Assembly: GCA_030066085.1 (NCBI GenBank)
Contig: JASJCI010000041.1
Span: forward strand, 1-60,992
DNA: 60,992 bases
From: Gammaproteobacteria bacterium
GTDB taxonomy: Bacteria > Pseudomonadota > Gammaproteobacteria > GCA-001735895
Direction: 5' to 3'
Part shown: in pieces, positions 27,626 to 38,176 of the stretch
Layout of the letters: each line of letters begins with the position of its first letter
How positions within the stretch are numbered: position 1 is the stretch's first letter
Notes under the pieces: model-generated
What the model was told of the DNA's origin: nothing
The model's input: the letters and a program-made list of their open reading frames with translations, nothing else
Database searches by the model: none
Program-made: the position numbers and the translations under genes

Positions 27626-27697
27626 CCGGTCCCGGGCCTTACGATAGCTAACCGAAGGCCATTGCTCGGGATACCGTTAAAATACAGGCTAATCGAG

Positions 27698-28495
27698 ATG
27701 GACGACAGCAACCCGAAAGAAACGCGCAAGCGAATGCCCAGGGGCATCTACCTGTTGCCCAACCTGTTCACCACGGGCGCACTGTTTGCCGGCTTCTACG
27801 CGGTTATCGCGGCGATCAACGGACTGTTCGAAACTGCCGCGATCGCAATCTTCCTTGCCGGTCTGCTCGACGGCCTCGATGGCCGGGTCGCACGCCTGAC
27901 CAATACCCAGTCCGCCTTCGGCGCCGAGTTCGACAGCCTGTCCGACATGGTATCGTTCGGCGTCGCGCCCGCCCTGATTGTCTATCTCTGGTCGCTGGTC
28001 TACCTCAAGGAAGTCTCCATCGCCATGGGCAAGCTCGGCTGGCTCGCGGCATTTATCTATGCCACCGCGACCGCGCTGCGCCTGGCGCGTTTCAATACCC
28101 AGATCGGAACCGCCGACAAGCGTTATTTCCAGGGACTGGCGAGCCCGGCCGCGGCCGCCGTCGTCATGGGCGCGGTCTGGCTTTGCGAGAGTTACGAAAT
28201 CGCCGGCCAGGACGTGACCTACGCCGCGCTGGTGCTGACGATTGCCGCCGGCGGCCTGATGATTTCGCGCTTTTCCTACTACAGTTTCAAGGATCTGGAC
28301 CTGCGCGAGCGCGTGCCTTTCGTCGCGATGGTCGCGGTGGTGCTCGTATTTGTCTTCCTGTCGATCGAAACCGCCACCGTGCTGTTCAGCTTTTTCTTCC
28401 TTTACATGCTGTCCGGTCCGCTGGTGTCGCTATTTCGCTGGAACCGCAAGCGCATGCGCCTCGCCGATTCGGGCCAGCGGGATACCGATAACTAG
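27698..28495 (+). CDS. pssA: CDP-diacylglycerol-serine O-phosphatidyltransferase
   Basis: 265 residues from the ATG at 27698. The CDP-alcohol phosphotransferase signature is complete (DGLDGRVARL..AFGAEFDSLSD). MPRGIYLLPNLFTTGALFAGFYAV at the start and several membrane helices through to the basic tail match the integral-membrane, subclass II PssA. It makes phosphatidylserine, the precursor of phosphatidylethanolamine. The placement between ilvC and leuA is a common arrangement in several gammaproteobacteria (from memory). Confidence 0.93.
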   Translation: MDDSNPKETRKRMPRGIYLLPNLFTTGALFAGFYAVIAAINGLFETAAIAIFLAGLLDGLDGRVARLTNTQSAFGAEFDSLSDMVSFGVAPALIVYLWSLVYLKEVSIAMGKLGWLAAFIYATATALRLARFNTQIGTADKRYFQGLASPAAAAVVMGAVWLCESYEIAGQDVTYAALVLTIAAGGLMISRFSYYSFKDLDLRERVPFVAMVAVVLVFVFLSIETATVLFSFFFLYMLSGPLVSLFRWNRKRMRLADSGQRDTDN

Positions 28496-28512
28496 GCTCC
28501 GCTTATTTTCAC

Positions 28513-28541
28513 TTGGCAAGCCATCGAGAGTTGGCTATATT
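28513..28541 (+). promoter_or_regulatory. Sigma-70-like promoter for the leuA leader
   Basis: TTGGCA at 28513-28518 and TATATT at 28536-28541 with the optimal 17-bp spacing. A start site 6-8 nt past the -10 box falls at about 28548, the A of the leader peptide's ATG. Confidence 0.65.
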
Positions 28542-28547
28542 TGCCTA

Positions 28548-28652
28548 ATGCACAAAGCGTACGCCATTTCCAAATTCCAGCTGCTGGCCAGCCCGCAGCT
28601 CCTGCCCGCGTACCTGCTGCTGTCTCTGCTGCTCGTTCTGCTGCTGCCGTAA
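28548..28652 (+). CDS. leuL: Leucine-rich leader peptide upstream of leuA
   Basis: 34 codons from ATG to TAA, ending 78 bp before leuA. Thirteen residues are leucine, mostly in runs near the C-terminal end (YLLLSLLLVLLLP). Such peptides sense leucyl-tRNA supply by ribosome stalling and attenuate leu biosynthetic genes in enteric bacteria (known principle). No Shine-Dalgarno is visible before the ATG, and the promoter predicts transcription starting at the ATG itself, so the peptide may be translated from a leaderless mRNA. A 5-bp stem with a GTAA loop spans the stop codon. The classical terminator with a T-run is not evident, so the exact control mechanism is open. Confidence 0.7.
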   Translation: MHKAYAISKFQLLASPQLLPAYLLLSLLLVLLLP

Positions 28653-28657
28653 GGCAG
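28644..28657 (+). promoter_or_regulatory. Small GNRA-loop hairpin at the leader peptide stop
   Basis: CTGCC pairs with GGCAG around a GTAA tetraloop; the leader's TAA stop lies within it. A ribosome stalled in the leucine codons would keep it open or closed depending on position. No T-run follows. Confidence 0.4.
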
Positions 28658-28730
28658 ACTAGAGAACTCCTGACGAGGGTAAACGTAAGCAACACACCAA
28701 TTCCCAAACGTTCCGGCAAACGAGATAGCC

Positions 28731-30278
28731 ATGAATAAAGACAAGTTAATCATTTTCGACACCACGCTTCGCGATGGTGAACAAAGCCCCGGCGCTTCGA
28801 TGACGCGCGAAGAAAAGATTCGCATTGCGCGTGCGCTCGAACTGATGAAGGTCGACATCATCGAGGCCGGCTTCCCGATCGCGAGCGAGGGCGACTTCGA
28901 ATCGGTCCGCGCGGTCGCCGAAATCATCAAGGACAGCACGGTCTGCGGACTTGCTCGTGCCAAGCCGGCCGACATCGATCGCGCTGGCGAGGCTATCAGG
29001 CCTGCCAACTCGGGTCGCGTGCACACCTTCCTCGCCACCTCGCCGATTCACATGGAGCACAAGCTGCGCATGACCCCGGACCAGGTCGTCGAGGCCGCGG
29101 TCGCGGCGGTCAAACAGGCCCGCCAGTACACCGACGATGTCGAGTTTTCTCCCGAGGACGCGGGCCGCTCGGAGCCTGATTTCCTGTGCCGGGTGATCGA
29201 GGCGGTAATCGATGCGGGCGCCAGCACGATCAACATTCCCGACACGGTCGGATATAACGTTCCACACCAGTTCGGGAGCCTGATTCGCGACCTGATCGAG
29301 CGCGTGCCCAACTCCGACAGGGCCGTGTTCTCGGTGCACTGCCACAATGACCTCGGCCTCGCGGTTGGCAACTCGCTGGCGGCGGTACTCAACGGCGCAC
29401 GCCAGGTCGAGTGCACGATCAACGGCCTTGGCGAGCGCGCCGGTAACGCATCGCTGGAGGAAATCGTGATGGCGGTGCGTACGCGCCAGGATATTTTCGC
29501 TTGCGATACCGATCTCGATACCACGCAGATCATGAACTGTTCGCGCATGGTGTCCGGCATTACCGGTTTCAACGTGCAGCCGAACAAGGCCATTGTCGGC
29601 GCCAACGCCTTTGCGCACGAATCGGGCATCCACCAGGACGGCGTGCTCAAGTCGCGCGAGACCTACGAAATCATGCGCGCCCAGGACGTTGGCTGGACCA
29701 CCAACAAGCTGGTGCTCGGCAAACATTCCGGGCGCAATGCCTTCAAGACGCACATGTCGGAGCTCAACGTTCACTTCGAATCGGAAGAAGAGCTGAACGA
29801 GGTTTTCTCGCGCTTCAAGGCGCTGGCGGACAAGAAACACGATATCTACGACGAAGATCTGCTCGCGCTGGTCAACGAGGCCGCGTTCGAAACCGAGAAC
29901 GAAACCATCAAGCTCGTCAGCCTGCGCGTATGCTGCGAAACCGGCGAAACCCCGGTTGCCAGCATGACGCTGAATATCGAGGGTGAAGAACAGCAGGCCG
30001 AGTCCAGCGGCGATGGCCCGGTTGACGCCTGCTTCAAGGCGATCGAAAAACTGACCGAGACCGGTGTCGAGCTGCAGCTCTACTCGGTCAACGCGATTAC
30101 CACCGGCACCGATTCGCAGGGTGAGGTCACGGTGCGGGTGGAGAAGGACGGCCACGTGATCAACGGCCAGGGTGCCGATACCGATATCGTGATTGCGTCG
30201 GCCAAGTCCTATATCAACGCGCTCAACAAGGTGATCAACCGCACGGGCCGCACGCACCCGCAGCTGGGGGACGTGTAA
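28731..30278 (+). CDS. leuA: 2-isopropylmalate synthase
   Basis: 515 residues, the normal length for LeuA type 1. The N-terminal TIM barrel has [16 protein letters not shown], with the metal ligand Asp, and the metal-binding [27 protein letters not shown], the [11 protein letters not shown] linker and a C-terminal allosteric domain (from about residue 390) follow. It condenses acetyl-CoA with 2-oxoisovalerate in the first committed step of leucine synthesis and is inhibited by leucine. It is preceded by a leucine-rich leader peptide, which suggests control by leucyl-tRNA supply. Confidence 0.96.
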   Translation: MNKDKLIIFDTTLRDGEQSPGASMTREEKIRIARALELMKVDIIEAGFPIASEGDFESVRAVAEIIKDSTVCGLARAKPADIDRAGEAIRPANSGRVHTFLATSPIHMEHKLRMTPDQVVEAAVAAVKQARQYTDDVEFSPEDAGRSEPDFLCRVIEAVIDAGASTINIPDTVGYNVPHQFGSLIRDLIERVPNSDRAVFSVHCHNDLGLAVGNSLAAVLNGARQVECTINGLGERAGNASLEEIVMAVRTRQDIFACDTDLDTTQIMNCSRMVSGITGFNVQPNKAIVGANAFAHESGIHQDGVLKSRETYEIMRAQDVGWTTNKLVLGKHSGRNAFKTHMSELNVHFESEEELNEVFSRFKALADKKHDIYDEDLLALVNEAAFETENETIKLVSLRVCCETGETPVASMTLNIEGEEQQAESSGDGPVDACFKAIEKLTETGVELQLYSVNAITTGTDSQGEVTVRVEKDGHVINGQGADTDIVIASAKSYINALNKVINRTGRTHPQLGDV

Positions 30279-30284
30279 CCAGCA

Positions 30285-31277
30285 ATGCTGTCACCGCGTC
30301 AACAGCAATGCCTGCAGGGCATGGGTATCCGGCTCTGGCGGTTGCGCGGTGAAGCCGTGGCCGAAGAATCCACCGCCGGGATCGACATCCCGGCGGTGAT
30401 GCCGGGCGTATCCGGCGAGCATGAATCCGCCGCGCCTGCAGCCGCATCGCCGTCCTCGACCGGGCCAGCTCCGGCAGGGGCCGGGACAATTCCGCCCGAT
30501 AATGCCCAACACCCGCCCGAACTGCAGGAGTGGGAGAAACAGGAAGTCTCGCGTTTCCTGCAGGCTGACAGCGAGTCGTCCCCGGCCCACGCAACCGAAA
30601 ACCGTGAAAACCGGGAAACTATTCCCTCTTCCGCGGCCGGATCCGGGCACCCTGATCCGCAAATACCGGGACCGTCCCCGGTTTCGAGTTCGGGGCCGTC
30701 AGCTGCTTCCGGGACCCTGCCCGAGTTGCACGACTGGGATACGACCATCGCCGCGATCGAGGCTTGCCAGGCTTGCGATCTGGCGCAAAACTGCACGCGC
30801 AAAGTGCCGGGGGTCGGCGATCGCCAGGCTGACCTGCTGATCGTCGGTGAAGGTCCGGGGCACGACGAGGATATTCGCGGCGAACCCTTCGTCGGCCGTT
30901 CAGGTCAGCTGCTCGACCGCATGCTGGAGGCGATCGGCATCAGTCGCGAACAGGTTTTTATCACCAATATCGTCAAGTGCCGCCCACCCAATAATCGCGA
31001 TCCGCGTCCCGAGGAAGCGGCTCTCTGCCGGCATTACCTGGAAGCCCAGATCCGGCAGATCGAGCCCAGGGTGATCCTGTCGGTGGGACGGGTCTCGGCG
31101 CACAACCTGCTGGCGACCAGTGAACCCGTGGGTAAACTGATCCGGCAGAGCCATAAACTGCCCGGTACGGATATACCGGTCAAGGTAACCTATCACCCTG
31201 CTTACCTGCTGCGTAATCCGTCAGCCAAGGCTACCGCCTGGCAGGATCTGAAACAGCTGCACCGGATGTTGTCATGA
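30285..31277 (+). CDS. Family 4 uracil-DNA glycosylase with long low-complexity N-terminus
   Basis: 330 residues. The C-terminal 190 residues are a family-4 UDG: CQACDLAQNC supplies the first two iron-sulfur cysteines, GEGPGHDEDIRGEPFVGRSGQLLD is the active loop, TNIVKCRPPNNRDPRPEE and YHPAYLLRNP follow. The N-terminal 140 residues are rich in Pro, Ser and Ala and probably disordered. The enzyme removes uracil from DNA. It begins 6 bp after leuA and its stop overlaps rimI (ATGA). UDG next to rimI is a frequent arrangement, as in other gammaproteobacteria. Confidence 0.92.
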   Translation: MLSPRQQQCLQGMGIRLWRLRGEAVAEESTAGIDIPAVMPGVSGEHESAAPAAASPSSTGPAPAGAGTIPPDNAQHPPELQEWEKQEVSRFLQADSESSPAHATENRENRETIPSSAAGSGHPDPQIPGPSPVSSSGPSAASGTLPELHDWDTTIAAIEACQACDLAQNCTRKVPGVGDRQADLLIVGEGPGHDEDIRGEPFVGRSGQLLDRMLEAIGISREQVFITNIVKCRPPNNRDPRPEEAALCRHYLEAQIRQIEPRVILSVGRVSAHNLLATSEPVGKLIRQSHKLPGTDIPVKVTYHPAYLLRNPSAKATAWQDLKQLHRMLS

Positions 31278-31762
31278 GCACTGATACGCTCGAATTCAGG
31301 CGCATGACCCTGGCTGACGTGCCGGCAGTCATCCGCGTCGAGCAGGAAGTCTACGAATTTCCGTGGACCGCGCGAATCTTCAGCGACTGCATCCGCGTCG
31401 GCTACCAGTGCTGGCTGGCACAAAACGGCGCGGGTATCGTCGGCCACGCCGTGATCAGCGTCACCGCGGGCGAAAGCCACATGCTCAACCTGTCGATTGC
31501 GCAGCGATTCCAGCGCCGTGGCTACGGCTCGCGCTTCATCGAATTCCTGGTCGAACAGGCGCGCGCCAACGAGGCCGAGACCATGCTGCTGGAAGTGCGG
31601 CCGAGCAATACCGCCGCGATCAACTGTTACAACGCCGCCGGTTTCAGCGAGATCGGCAGCCGCAAGGACTATTACCCGGCAACCAATGGCCGCGAGGACG
31701 CCCTGCTGTTTGCCCGCCACATACCGCCGCTGAACGACGCGCTCGGCCGCTCGGCCACTTAA
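31274..31762 (+). CDS. rimI: Ribosomal protein S18 alanine N-acetyltransferase-like GNAT
   Basis: 162 residues, GNAT fold. [23 protein letters not shown] near the start is typical of RimI. The acetyl-CoA loop is [17 protein letters not shown], and [29 protein letters not shown] completes the family pattern. RimI acetylates the N-terminal alanine of S18. The start overlaps the upstream glycosylase stop by 4 bp. Confidence 0.9.
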   Translation: MSTDTLEFRRMTLADVPAVIRVEQEVYEFPWTARIFSDCIRVGYQCWLAQNGAGIVGHAVISVTAGESHMLNLSIAQRFQRRGYGSRFIEFLVEQARANEAETMLLEVRPSNTAAINCYNAAGFSEIGSRKDYYPATNGREDALLFARHIPPLNDALGRSAT

Positions 31763-31778
31763 CCGGACTCGCAACACC

Positions 31779-33374
31779 ATGCCAGCCACTGAAGAAATGC
31801 GTCGCCGACGCACCTTTGCGATCATCTCGCACCCCGACGCGGGCAAGACGACCGTGACCGAAAAACTGTTGCTGTACGGCAAGGCCATCCAGATGGCCGG
31901 CACGGTCAAGAGTCGCAAGGCCGACCGCCACGCAACCTCCGACTGGATGGAGCTGGAAAAACAGCGCGGTATCTCGGTGACCTCGTCGGTCATGCAGTTT
32001 CCCTATCACGACAGCATCATCAACCTGCTCGACACGCCCGGGCACGAGGACTTCTCGGAGGATACCTACCGCACGCTGACCGCGGTCGATTCGGCGCTGA
32101 TGGTGATCGACTGCGCCAAGGGCGTCGAGGAACGCACCATCAAGCTGATGGACGTCTGCCGCCTGCGCGATACCCCCATCATAACCTTCATCAACAAGCT
32201 CGATCGCGAAGGACGCGATCCCATCGAGCTGATGGACGAGGTCGAGGAAGTACTCAAGATTCGCTGCGCCCCGATCACCTGGCCGATCGGCATGGGCAAG
32301 AGCCTCAAGGGCGTGTTCAACCTGCGGCACAACCGGGTGCACCTGTTTTCCGCGAGCAACGCCGAAAAAGTCAGCAGCGGCGAGGTGATCGAGGGTCTCG
32401 ACAATCCGCGCCTCGATGAAATCCTCGGTGACCGGGCGCAGGAATTGCGCGACGAAATCGAGCTGGTGCAGGGTGCCTCCGCCGAGTTCGATCTCGATGC
32501 CTACCTGGCCGGCGAACTGACGCCGGTATTCTTCGGCTCGGCGATCAACAATTTCGGCATGGCAGAACTGCTCGACGCCTTCGATGAGTTCGCGCCGGCA
32601 CCGCTGGCGCGTCCGACCCGCGGGCGCATGGTAGCGCCCGACGAAGACAAGCTCACCGGCTTCGTGTTCAAGATCCAGGCCAACATGGACAAGCAGCACC
32701 GCGATCGGATCGCGTTTTTGCGCATCTGCTCGGGCCAGTACTCGCGCGGCATGAAGCTGCGCCAGGTGCGTACCGGCAAGGACATCAAGATTCCCGACGC
32801 GCTGACCTTCTTCGCCGCCGACCGCGGCCACATCGACGAAGCCTTTACCGGCGATATCATCGGCATCCACAACCACGGCACGATTCGCATCGGCGACACT
32901 TTCACCCAGGGCGAATCGCTGGCCTTTACCGGGATCCCGAACTTCGCGCCGGAACTTTTTCGCCGCGCCCAGCTCAAGGATCCGCTGAAAATGAAGGCCC
33001 TGCAGAAAGGCCTGATCCAGCTGTGCGAGGAAGGCGCCACCCAGCTGTTTCGTCCGCTGGCCAACAACGACCTGATTCTCGGCGCTGTCGGCGTGCTGCA
33101 GTTCGACGTGGTTGCACATCGCCTGCGGGACGAGTACGGCGTCGACTGCCAGTTCGAAGCGGTCAACGTCAACACCGCGCGCTGGGTCGTTTGCGAGGAC
33201 AGTCGTATGCTCGAGGATTTCAGCAACAAGCTGCGCGCCAACCTGGCCCTCGACCATGCCGGCGACCTGACCTATATCGCGCCTTCGCGGGTCAACCTGC
33301 AGATGACCGAGGAGCGCTGGCCGGGGATTCGGTTCCTCGCAACCCGCGAGCACGGGGACTATGTCACGGAGTAA
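31779..33374 (+). CDS. prfC: Peptide chain release factor 3
   Basis: 531 residues, the full RF3 length. GTPase motifs: G1 [16 protein letters not shown]2/switch region [14 protein letters not shown]3 [14 protein letters not shown] and G4 [12 protein letters not shown]. The C-terminal part ([23 protein letters not shown]) is RF3-like rather than EF-G. RF3 recycles RF1/RF2 after termination. It starts 16 bp after rimI, and its end overlaps the next gene by 14 bp. Confidence 0.97.
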   Translation: MPATEEMRRRRTFAIISHPDAGKTTVTEKLLLYGKAIQMAGTVKSRKADRHATSDWMELEKQRGISVTSSVMQFPYHDSIINLLDTPGHEDFSEDTYRTLTAVDSALMVIDCAKGVEERTIKLMDVCRLRDTPIITFINKLDREGRDPIELMDEVEEVLKIRCAPITWPIGMGKSLKGVFNLRHNRVHLFSASNAEKVSSGEVIEGLDNPRLDEILGDRAQELRDEIELVQGASAEFDLDAYLAGELTPVFFGSAINNFGMAELLDAFDEFAPAPLARPTRGRMVAPDEDKLTGFVFKIQANMDKQHRDRIAFLRICSGQYSRGMKLRQVRTGKDIKIPDALTFFAADRGHIDEAFTGDIIGIHNHGTIRIGDTFTQGESLAFTGIPNFAPELFRRAQLKDPLKMKALQKGLIQLCEEGATQLFRPLANNDLILGAVGVLQFDVVAHRLRDEYGVDCQFEAVNVNTARWVVCEDSRMLEDFSNKLRANLALDHAGDLTYIAPSRVNLQMTEERWPGIRFLATREHGDYVTE

Positions 33375-34323
33375 GGCCGCGGCGCTGGTCGCGACACTGC
33401 TGCTACTGGCTATCGGCCAGAAGGCCGCGGCGCTCGGTCTCGCTACCCGCGATATGAACCCGGTGCTGCAGCCGATCCTGATTCCGTCACTGGTGCCGGT
33501 CAATCCGAACGACGGCTGGCGTATCGATCACGGCCTTTACATAACCAATACGCAGCAGAAAACGACGAGCGGCAGCGAGTCGGTCATCATCGATGTCGAA
33601 AACTACCGTTACGAATTCGCGTTGAGCTATCGCCGGGATCGCTGGCGCACGCAAATCCGCGTCCCGCTGATGGCCAACAAATCCGGCGAACTCGATTCGC
33701 TGATCGAGAACTGGCACGACTTCTTCGGCCTGCCCCAGGGCGATCGCGACGACCTGCCGAACGACCGGGTCAACATCCAGTACCAACGCGATGGCGTGGT
33801 CGAGTATTCGCAAACCGACGACAGCAGCGGGCTCGGGGATATCGCCCTGAGCCTGGGCTACCAGCCCGACGACAGCAACCTGACCTACTATGTCGCGCTC
33901 GAACTGCCCACCGGCTCGGAGTCGGACAACACCGGCAACGAGGCGATCGATTTCGCGCTGTGGGCCGAGTTGCGAACCCTGATTGATGATCAAGTCGGCG
34001 CTTACGGCATGTTCGGCCTGAGTTTTCCCGGCGACGACGGTGCGCTCGAAGGCTTGCTGGTCGACGTTTTCTGGGTTGCTCAACTGGGAATCGAGTACGG
34101 CTTCAACGAGCATGTGCTCGGCATGGCCCAGCTGGATATGCATGGCGAGACCGTCGACGACAGCGATCTCCGGCCGTTCGGAAATTCGCTGCAGGTCCAG
34201 CTCGGGCTGGGTTTCCCGCGGCTGTTCGAGAGCCACCGGCTGGACCTGTTTTTCTCGGAGGATATCTACGTCGAATCGGCCCCCGACATTACCTTCGGCC
34301 TGCGCCTGTCGCGCAACTTCTAG
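33361..34323 (+). CDS. DUF3187-family outer-membrane-like protein
   Basis: 320 residues with a signal peptide ending near GQKAAALG. The body is rich in alternating beta-strand patterns and ends in [11 protein letters not shown], an outer-membrane-like C-terminal strand with a final aromatic residue. [26 protein letters not shown] and [14 protein letters not shown] resemble DUF3187 proteins, whose role is unknown. Start at the ATG overlapping prfC by 14 bp. The function cannot be told; a porin-like or envelope role is only a guess from the strand pattern. Confidence 0.8.
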   Translation: MSRSKAAALVATLLLLAIGQKAAALGLATRDMNPVLQPILIPSLVPVNPNDGWRIDHGLYITNTQQKTTSGSESVIIDVENYRYEFALSYRRDRWRTQIRVPLMANKSGELDSLIENWHDFFGLPQGDRDDLPNDRVNIQYQRDGVVEYSQTDDSSGLGDIALSLGYQPDDSNLTYYVALELPTGSESDNTGNEAIDFALWAELRTLIDDQVGAYGMFGLSFPGDDGALEGLLVDVFWVAQLGIEYGFNEHVLGMAQLDMHGETVDDSDLRPFGNSLQVQLGLGFPRLFESHRLDLFFSEDIYVESAPDITFGLRLSRNF

Positions 34324-34328
34324 GCCGC

Positions 34329-35558
34329 TTATTCCTCGAGTTCACTGACGATCTGCAGATCGCCCTCCAGCGTGCGATGCACCGGGCAGCGGTCGGCGAT
34401 TTCGAGCAGGCGCTGGCGCTGGGCGTCGTCGAGATCACCTTCGAGCCTGATTTGCCGGGTGATACGCTCGATCTTCCTGTCGCTCTCGCAGTCGGCGCAG
34501 TCCTCGGCATGCACGCGCTCGTGCAGCAGGCGCACATCGACATTCTCGAGCGGCAGTTGTTTGTGTTTCGCGTACATTCGCAGGGTCATGGAGGTGCAGG
34601 CGCCGAGTGCCATCAGTAACAGGTCGTAAGGTGTCGGACCCAGGTTGGAACCACCGTACCTGGCGGGCTCGTCGGCGCGCAGGAAATGATCGGGAGTGTA
34701 CATGCCGCGCAGGAAATCCTGGTTGAGCTCGGTAATCAATACTTCGCCGTCGGCCAGGTCCTCGGCGCGTGACGGCATCTTCCCGTCGTCGCCGGCGGCG
34801 AGGTAGCGCGCCGCCCACGCGGCCAGCGTGTCGGCCACGTACTCGGCGTCGGCGGACCTGCTTAACAGGTGATCGGCCTGGTCGAGCGACACGAAGCTCT
34901 TCGGATGACGCGCCGCCATGTAGATCTTCGCCGCCTCGTCGATCGAGACGATGTTGTCGATCGGCGAATGGAACACCAGCAGTGCCGCGCGAATAGCGCG
35001 GATGCCCTCGGTCGACGCGTACCGCTCGAGATCGTCGAGCAATTGCTGCTTGATACGAAACTCGCGCAGACCGAGCTTGACCATGGCTTCACCCGCGGTT
35101 GCGATTTCATCGGCACTGCCGCTGAACAGGTGTTCGACATGGCTCGCGGTGGCCGGTGCGCCGATCGTGACCACGGCCCTGACCGTTTCCAGCCGGCTGG
35201 CGGCGGCCAGCACCGCGGCCCCGCCGAGGCTGTGGCCGATCAGCATCTGCGGCGCCTGGTAGCGCGCATCCAGCGCCGCCGCCGCGCGCAGCAGGTCATC
35301 CACATTGGAAGAAAAATTGGTATTGGCAAAATCACCGTCGCTGTTACCGAGACCGGTGAAGTCGAAGCGCAGCACCGCGATGCCACGGGCCGCCAGCGCC
35401 CGGCTGATACGGGACGCGGCGGCGATGTCCTTGCCACAGGTAAAACAGTGCGCAAACAGCGCATAGGCGCGCGGACTGCTGCCACCCTCGGGTAATTCGA
35501 GCAAACCCGCGAGGGTTTCACCGGCGGCATTTTCGAACTCCAGTTTTATTTTGTTCAT
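34329..35558 (-). CDS. Fused alpha/beta hydrolase - OsmC protein
   Basis: 409 residues. Residues 1-255 are an alpha/beta hydrolase with [22 protein letters not shown] and the nucleophile elbow GHSLGG (Ser about 109). Residues about 265-409 are an OsmC domain with both peroxide-reactive cysteines in [12 protein letters not shown] and [12 protein letters not shown]. The bifunctional form is found in many bacteria, probably for peroxide defence or hydrolysis of an oxidised substrate (family knowledge). It converges on the DUF3187 gene with a 5-bp gap and is divergent from plsB across only 39 bp. Confidence 0.92.
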   Translation of the reverse strand: MNKIKLEFENAAGETLAGLLELPEGGSSPRAYALFAHCFTCGKDIAAASRISRALAARGIAVLRFDFTGLGNSDGDFANTNFSSNVDDLLRAAAALDARYQAPQMLIGHSLGGAAVLAAASRLETVRAVVTIGAPATASHVEHLFSGSADEIATAGEAMVKLGLREFRIKQQLLDDLERYASTEGIRAIRAALLVFHSPIDNIVSIDEAAKIYMAARHPKSFVSLDQADHLLSRSADAEYVADTLAAWAARYLAAGDDGKMPSRAEDLADGEVLITELNQDFLRGMYTPDHFLRADEPARYGGSNLGPTPYDLLLMALGACTSMTLRMYAKHKQLPLENVDVRLLHERVHAEDCADCESDRKIERITRQIRLEGDLDDAQRQRLLEIADRCPVHRTLEGDLQIVSELEE

Positions 35559-35597
35559 GCGCGTCTCCGCAACGGGTTATCATTCTGGGACTGAGCA

Positions 35598-38096
35598 GTG
35601 GGTAGCAGGTTCCCCTTGGCAACACAGTTTACTCGATTTCTGCGCTGGCTATTGTTCCTCTGGGTCCGGGTCGAGGTTTTTCCCGACAACGACCCGGCGG
35701 CGGCAATGGCGCCGGACCGCCCCACCCTTTACGTGCTCGCCGACCGCGGGCTGTCCGACCTGCTGCTGGTCGCCGGTATCGCGCGCGCGCGCAGGTTGCC
35801 CGACCCGCAGGCACCGTTTGCCCACCCGGCGCTTGCGCATCATCACTCGGTTTACAGCGTCGCGTCGCGCAGCCCGATGATCGACTGGCTGCGACACCGG
35901 CGCAAACACTCGGTGATGCTGAGCGACATGCTCGATGCGGCGACACGCGATCCGTCGCTGGATTTCCAGGTCGTACCGGTATCGGTATTCTGGGGCCGTC
36001 CGCTGGCCCGCCAAAAGCACTTCATCCAGGTCATGTTCGCCGATCGCTGGGCCCTTGCCGGGCGCACGCGCAAGTTCTTCACGCTGCTGATACACGGCCG
36101 TAACGCGCGCGTGATCTTTTCCCAGGCACAGAGTTTTCGCGAGATCCTCGCGCAGACCGGCAACGATGAACACGCGCTGCAGGATTACCTGATCGAGGCG
36201 CTGACCAGTCAACGCGAGGCTACCTTCGGTCCACAGATTACGCCCAAGCGGCGCCTCGCCGAACGTGTCGTCGAGACCGACGAGGTGCAGGAGATAATCG
36301 TCGAAAAACCCGAGCAGAAACTGCAGCGCTTCACCCGCGCGCACCGTTACTGCCGCGAGATCTTCGCCGACTGCAGCCAGTTTTCGATCGAGCTGATGCT
36401 GCGCCTGTTGCGCGTGTTCTGGAACCGCTATTACGACGCCATCGAAGTCTACAACATCGAACCGGTGCGCGAAGCCGCACTGTCACACCAGCTGGTTTAC
36501 GTACCCTGCCACCGTAGCCATGTCGATTACCTGTTGCTGTCCTACGTGATCTACGAACAGAACCTGGCCATCCCGTATATCGCCGCCGGCAACAATCTCA
36601 ACGTGCCGGTGATAGGCCGCATTCTGCGCGGCGGCGGCGCGTTTTTCCTGCGCCGCAGTTTCCGCGACAATCCGCTTTACGGCGCCGTGCTGCGGGGCTA
36701 CCTGCGCCAGCTGGTACAGTTGAACGTGCCGCTCGAGTATTTTGTCGAAGGTGGCCGCAGCCGTACCGGGCGCATGCTCAAACCGAAATTCGGCATGCTC
36801 GGCATGACCGTCGAGGCGCAGATCAAAAGCAGTGACGCCACGCAAACCTTGCCAGCCGGCGTTGGCGCGACCAAGCCACTCGCCTTCGTGCCGGTTTACT
36901 TCGGCTACGAAAAGCTGATCGAGGGCAAGTCTTACCTGGGCGAACTCTACGGCGGCAAGAAGAAACGCGAAACCACGCTCGGTGCGCTGGCGGCAATATT
37001 CCATCTGAAGGGACATTTCGGCCGGGTAACGGCCAGCTTCGGCGACCCCATCGTGCTCGACGATCTGCTGGACCGGCACTGCGCCGACTGGCGCAGCCGA
37101 AGCGACGAACTCGCGACCCGGCCGGACTGGTACCAGGCCAGCCTGCACGACCTGGCCGAGCGCATCATGCACGGCATCAACCGCGCCTGCGTCATCAACC
37201 CGGTCAACTCGGTGGCTACCATCCTGCTCGCAACCCAGCGACAGAGCATCGAAATCGAGGAACTGATCGCGCAGGCGCGGCTGCATCGACGCCTGATCCG
37301 CAAGACGCCGACGCTGTCTTCGATTCGCGTGGCGGCCAAGGTGACGCGCAGGGAAATCGAGCGCATCGCGAAACAGAAGATTGTCCATATTCGCAAACAC
37401 GAACTCGGCGACATCGTCTATCTCGAGCCCGAGGACGCGGTACTATCGGGTTATTACCGCAACAACAGCCTGCATGCGCTGATCGTACCGGCATTGATCG
37501 CCTGCTGTTTCATCAATGCACACAGCATGTCGCGCGCCGGGGTACTGCGCAAGATACGCCTGCTCTACCCTTTCCTGCGCTCGGAGCTGCAGCTCGAATG
37601 GTCCGAGGAAAAACTGGAGACGCTGGTCGGCGAATGCTGCGACAGCATGATCCAGTACGATTTGCTCGAAGCCGGCAACGACAACTTTCACCGTCCGCGG
37701 CGGAGCAACCCTACATTTACCCGCCTGATGCGACTGGGCCAGATCGTGCAGCCGATACTGGAACGCTACTACATGACTTTCATCGTGCTGTGGCAGTCCG
37801 CCGCGGATCCGCTGACCGAGGACGAGATCGAATACCGCTGCCACCTGCTGGCGCAGAAAATCTCGATGATCTACGGTATCAACTCGCCGGATTTCTTCGA
37901 TCGCCCGCTGTTTCGCGACTTCATCGACACCATGCTGGACAACGAGTACCTGTTGCGTAACGCCGATGGCCGGCTGGAATTCTCACCGGGCTTCGATTAC
38001 ATCGCGCTGGACCTGCGCAACCTGCTCAGCTCGGACGTGCGCAGCAGTATCCTGTCGCTGATCAAGTCGGCGCCCGGCGAGCATTCGGCGGGTTGA
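35598..38096 (+). CDS. plsB: Glycerol-3-phosphate 1-O-acyltransferase PlsB
   Basis: 832 residues from a GTG at 35598, near the normal PlsB length. The acyltransferase blocks are VPCHRSHVDYLLLSY (HX4D), GGAFFLRRSFRDN, YFVEGGRSRTGRML and VPVYFGYEKLIEG. The N-terminus is membrane-associated (FLRWLLFLWVRVEVFP). PlsB acylates glycerol-3-phosphate in the first step of phospholipid synthesis at the inner membrane. It stands alone between divergent and co-directional neighbours. Confidence 0.96.
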   Translation: MGSRFPLATQFTRFLRWLLFLWVRVEVFPDNDPAAAMAPDRPTLYVLADRGLSDLLLVAGIARARRLPDPQAPFAHPALAHHHSVYSVASRSPMIDWLRHRRKHSVMLSDMLDAATRDPSLDFQVVPVSVFWGRPLARQKHFIQVMFADRWALAGRTRKFFTLLIHGRNARVIFSQAQSFREILAQTGNDEHALQDYLIEALTSQREATFGPQITPKRRLAERVVETDEVQEIIVEKPEQKLQRFTRAHRYCREIFADCSQFSIELMLRLLRVFWNRYYDAIEVYNIEPVREAALSHQLVYVPCHRSHVDYLLLSYVIYEQNLAIPYIAAGNNLNVPVIGRILRGGGAFFLRRSFRDNPLYGAVLRGYLRQLVQLNVPLEYFVEGGRSRTGRMLKPKFGMLGMTVEAQIKSSDATQTLPAGVGATKPLAFVPVYFGYEKLIEGKSYLGELYGGKKKRETTLGALAAIFHLKGHFGRVTASFGDPIVLDDLLDRHCADWRSRSDELATRPDWYQASLHDLAERIMHGINRACVINPVNSVATILLATQRQSIEIEELIAQARLHRRLIRKTPTLSSIRVAAKVTRREIERIAKQKIVHIRKHELGDIVYLEPEDAVLSGYYRNNSLHALIVPALIACCFINAHSMSRAGVLRKIRLLYPFLRSELQLEWSEEKLETLVGECCDSMIQYDLLEAGNDNFHRPRRSNPTFTRLMRLGQIVQPILERYYMTFIVLWQSAADPLTEDEIEYRCHLLAQKISMIYGINSPDFFDRPLFRDFIDTMLDNEYLLRNADGRLEFSPGFDYIALDLRNLLSSDVRSSILSLIKSAPGEHSAG

Positions 38097-38176
38097 GAGC
38101 CACCCCGCTTTGCCGGGCGTAAGTAAATATGTTCTATTACAACCCTGACCAGACAGAAACGATGCAAGGCGGCAAA

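Noticed and set aside
28548-28652. Small membrane protein instead of a leader peptide
   Set aside because: The leucine run could form a helix, but the position just before leuA, the bias to one amino acid and the promoter placement fit a leader peptide better.
28746-30257. 503-codon minus-strand frame opposite leuA
   Set aside because: Antisense shadow of leuA.
31644-33503. 619-codon minus-strand frame opposite prfC
   Set aside because: Antisense shadow; prfC has all RF3 motifs on the plus strand.
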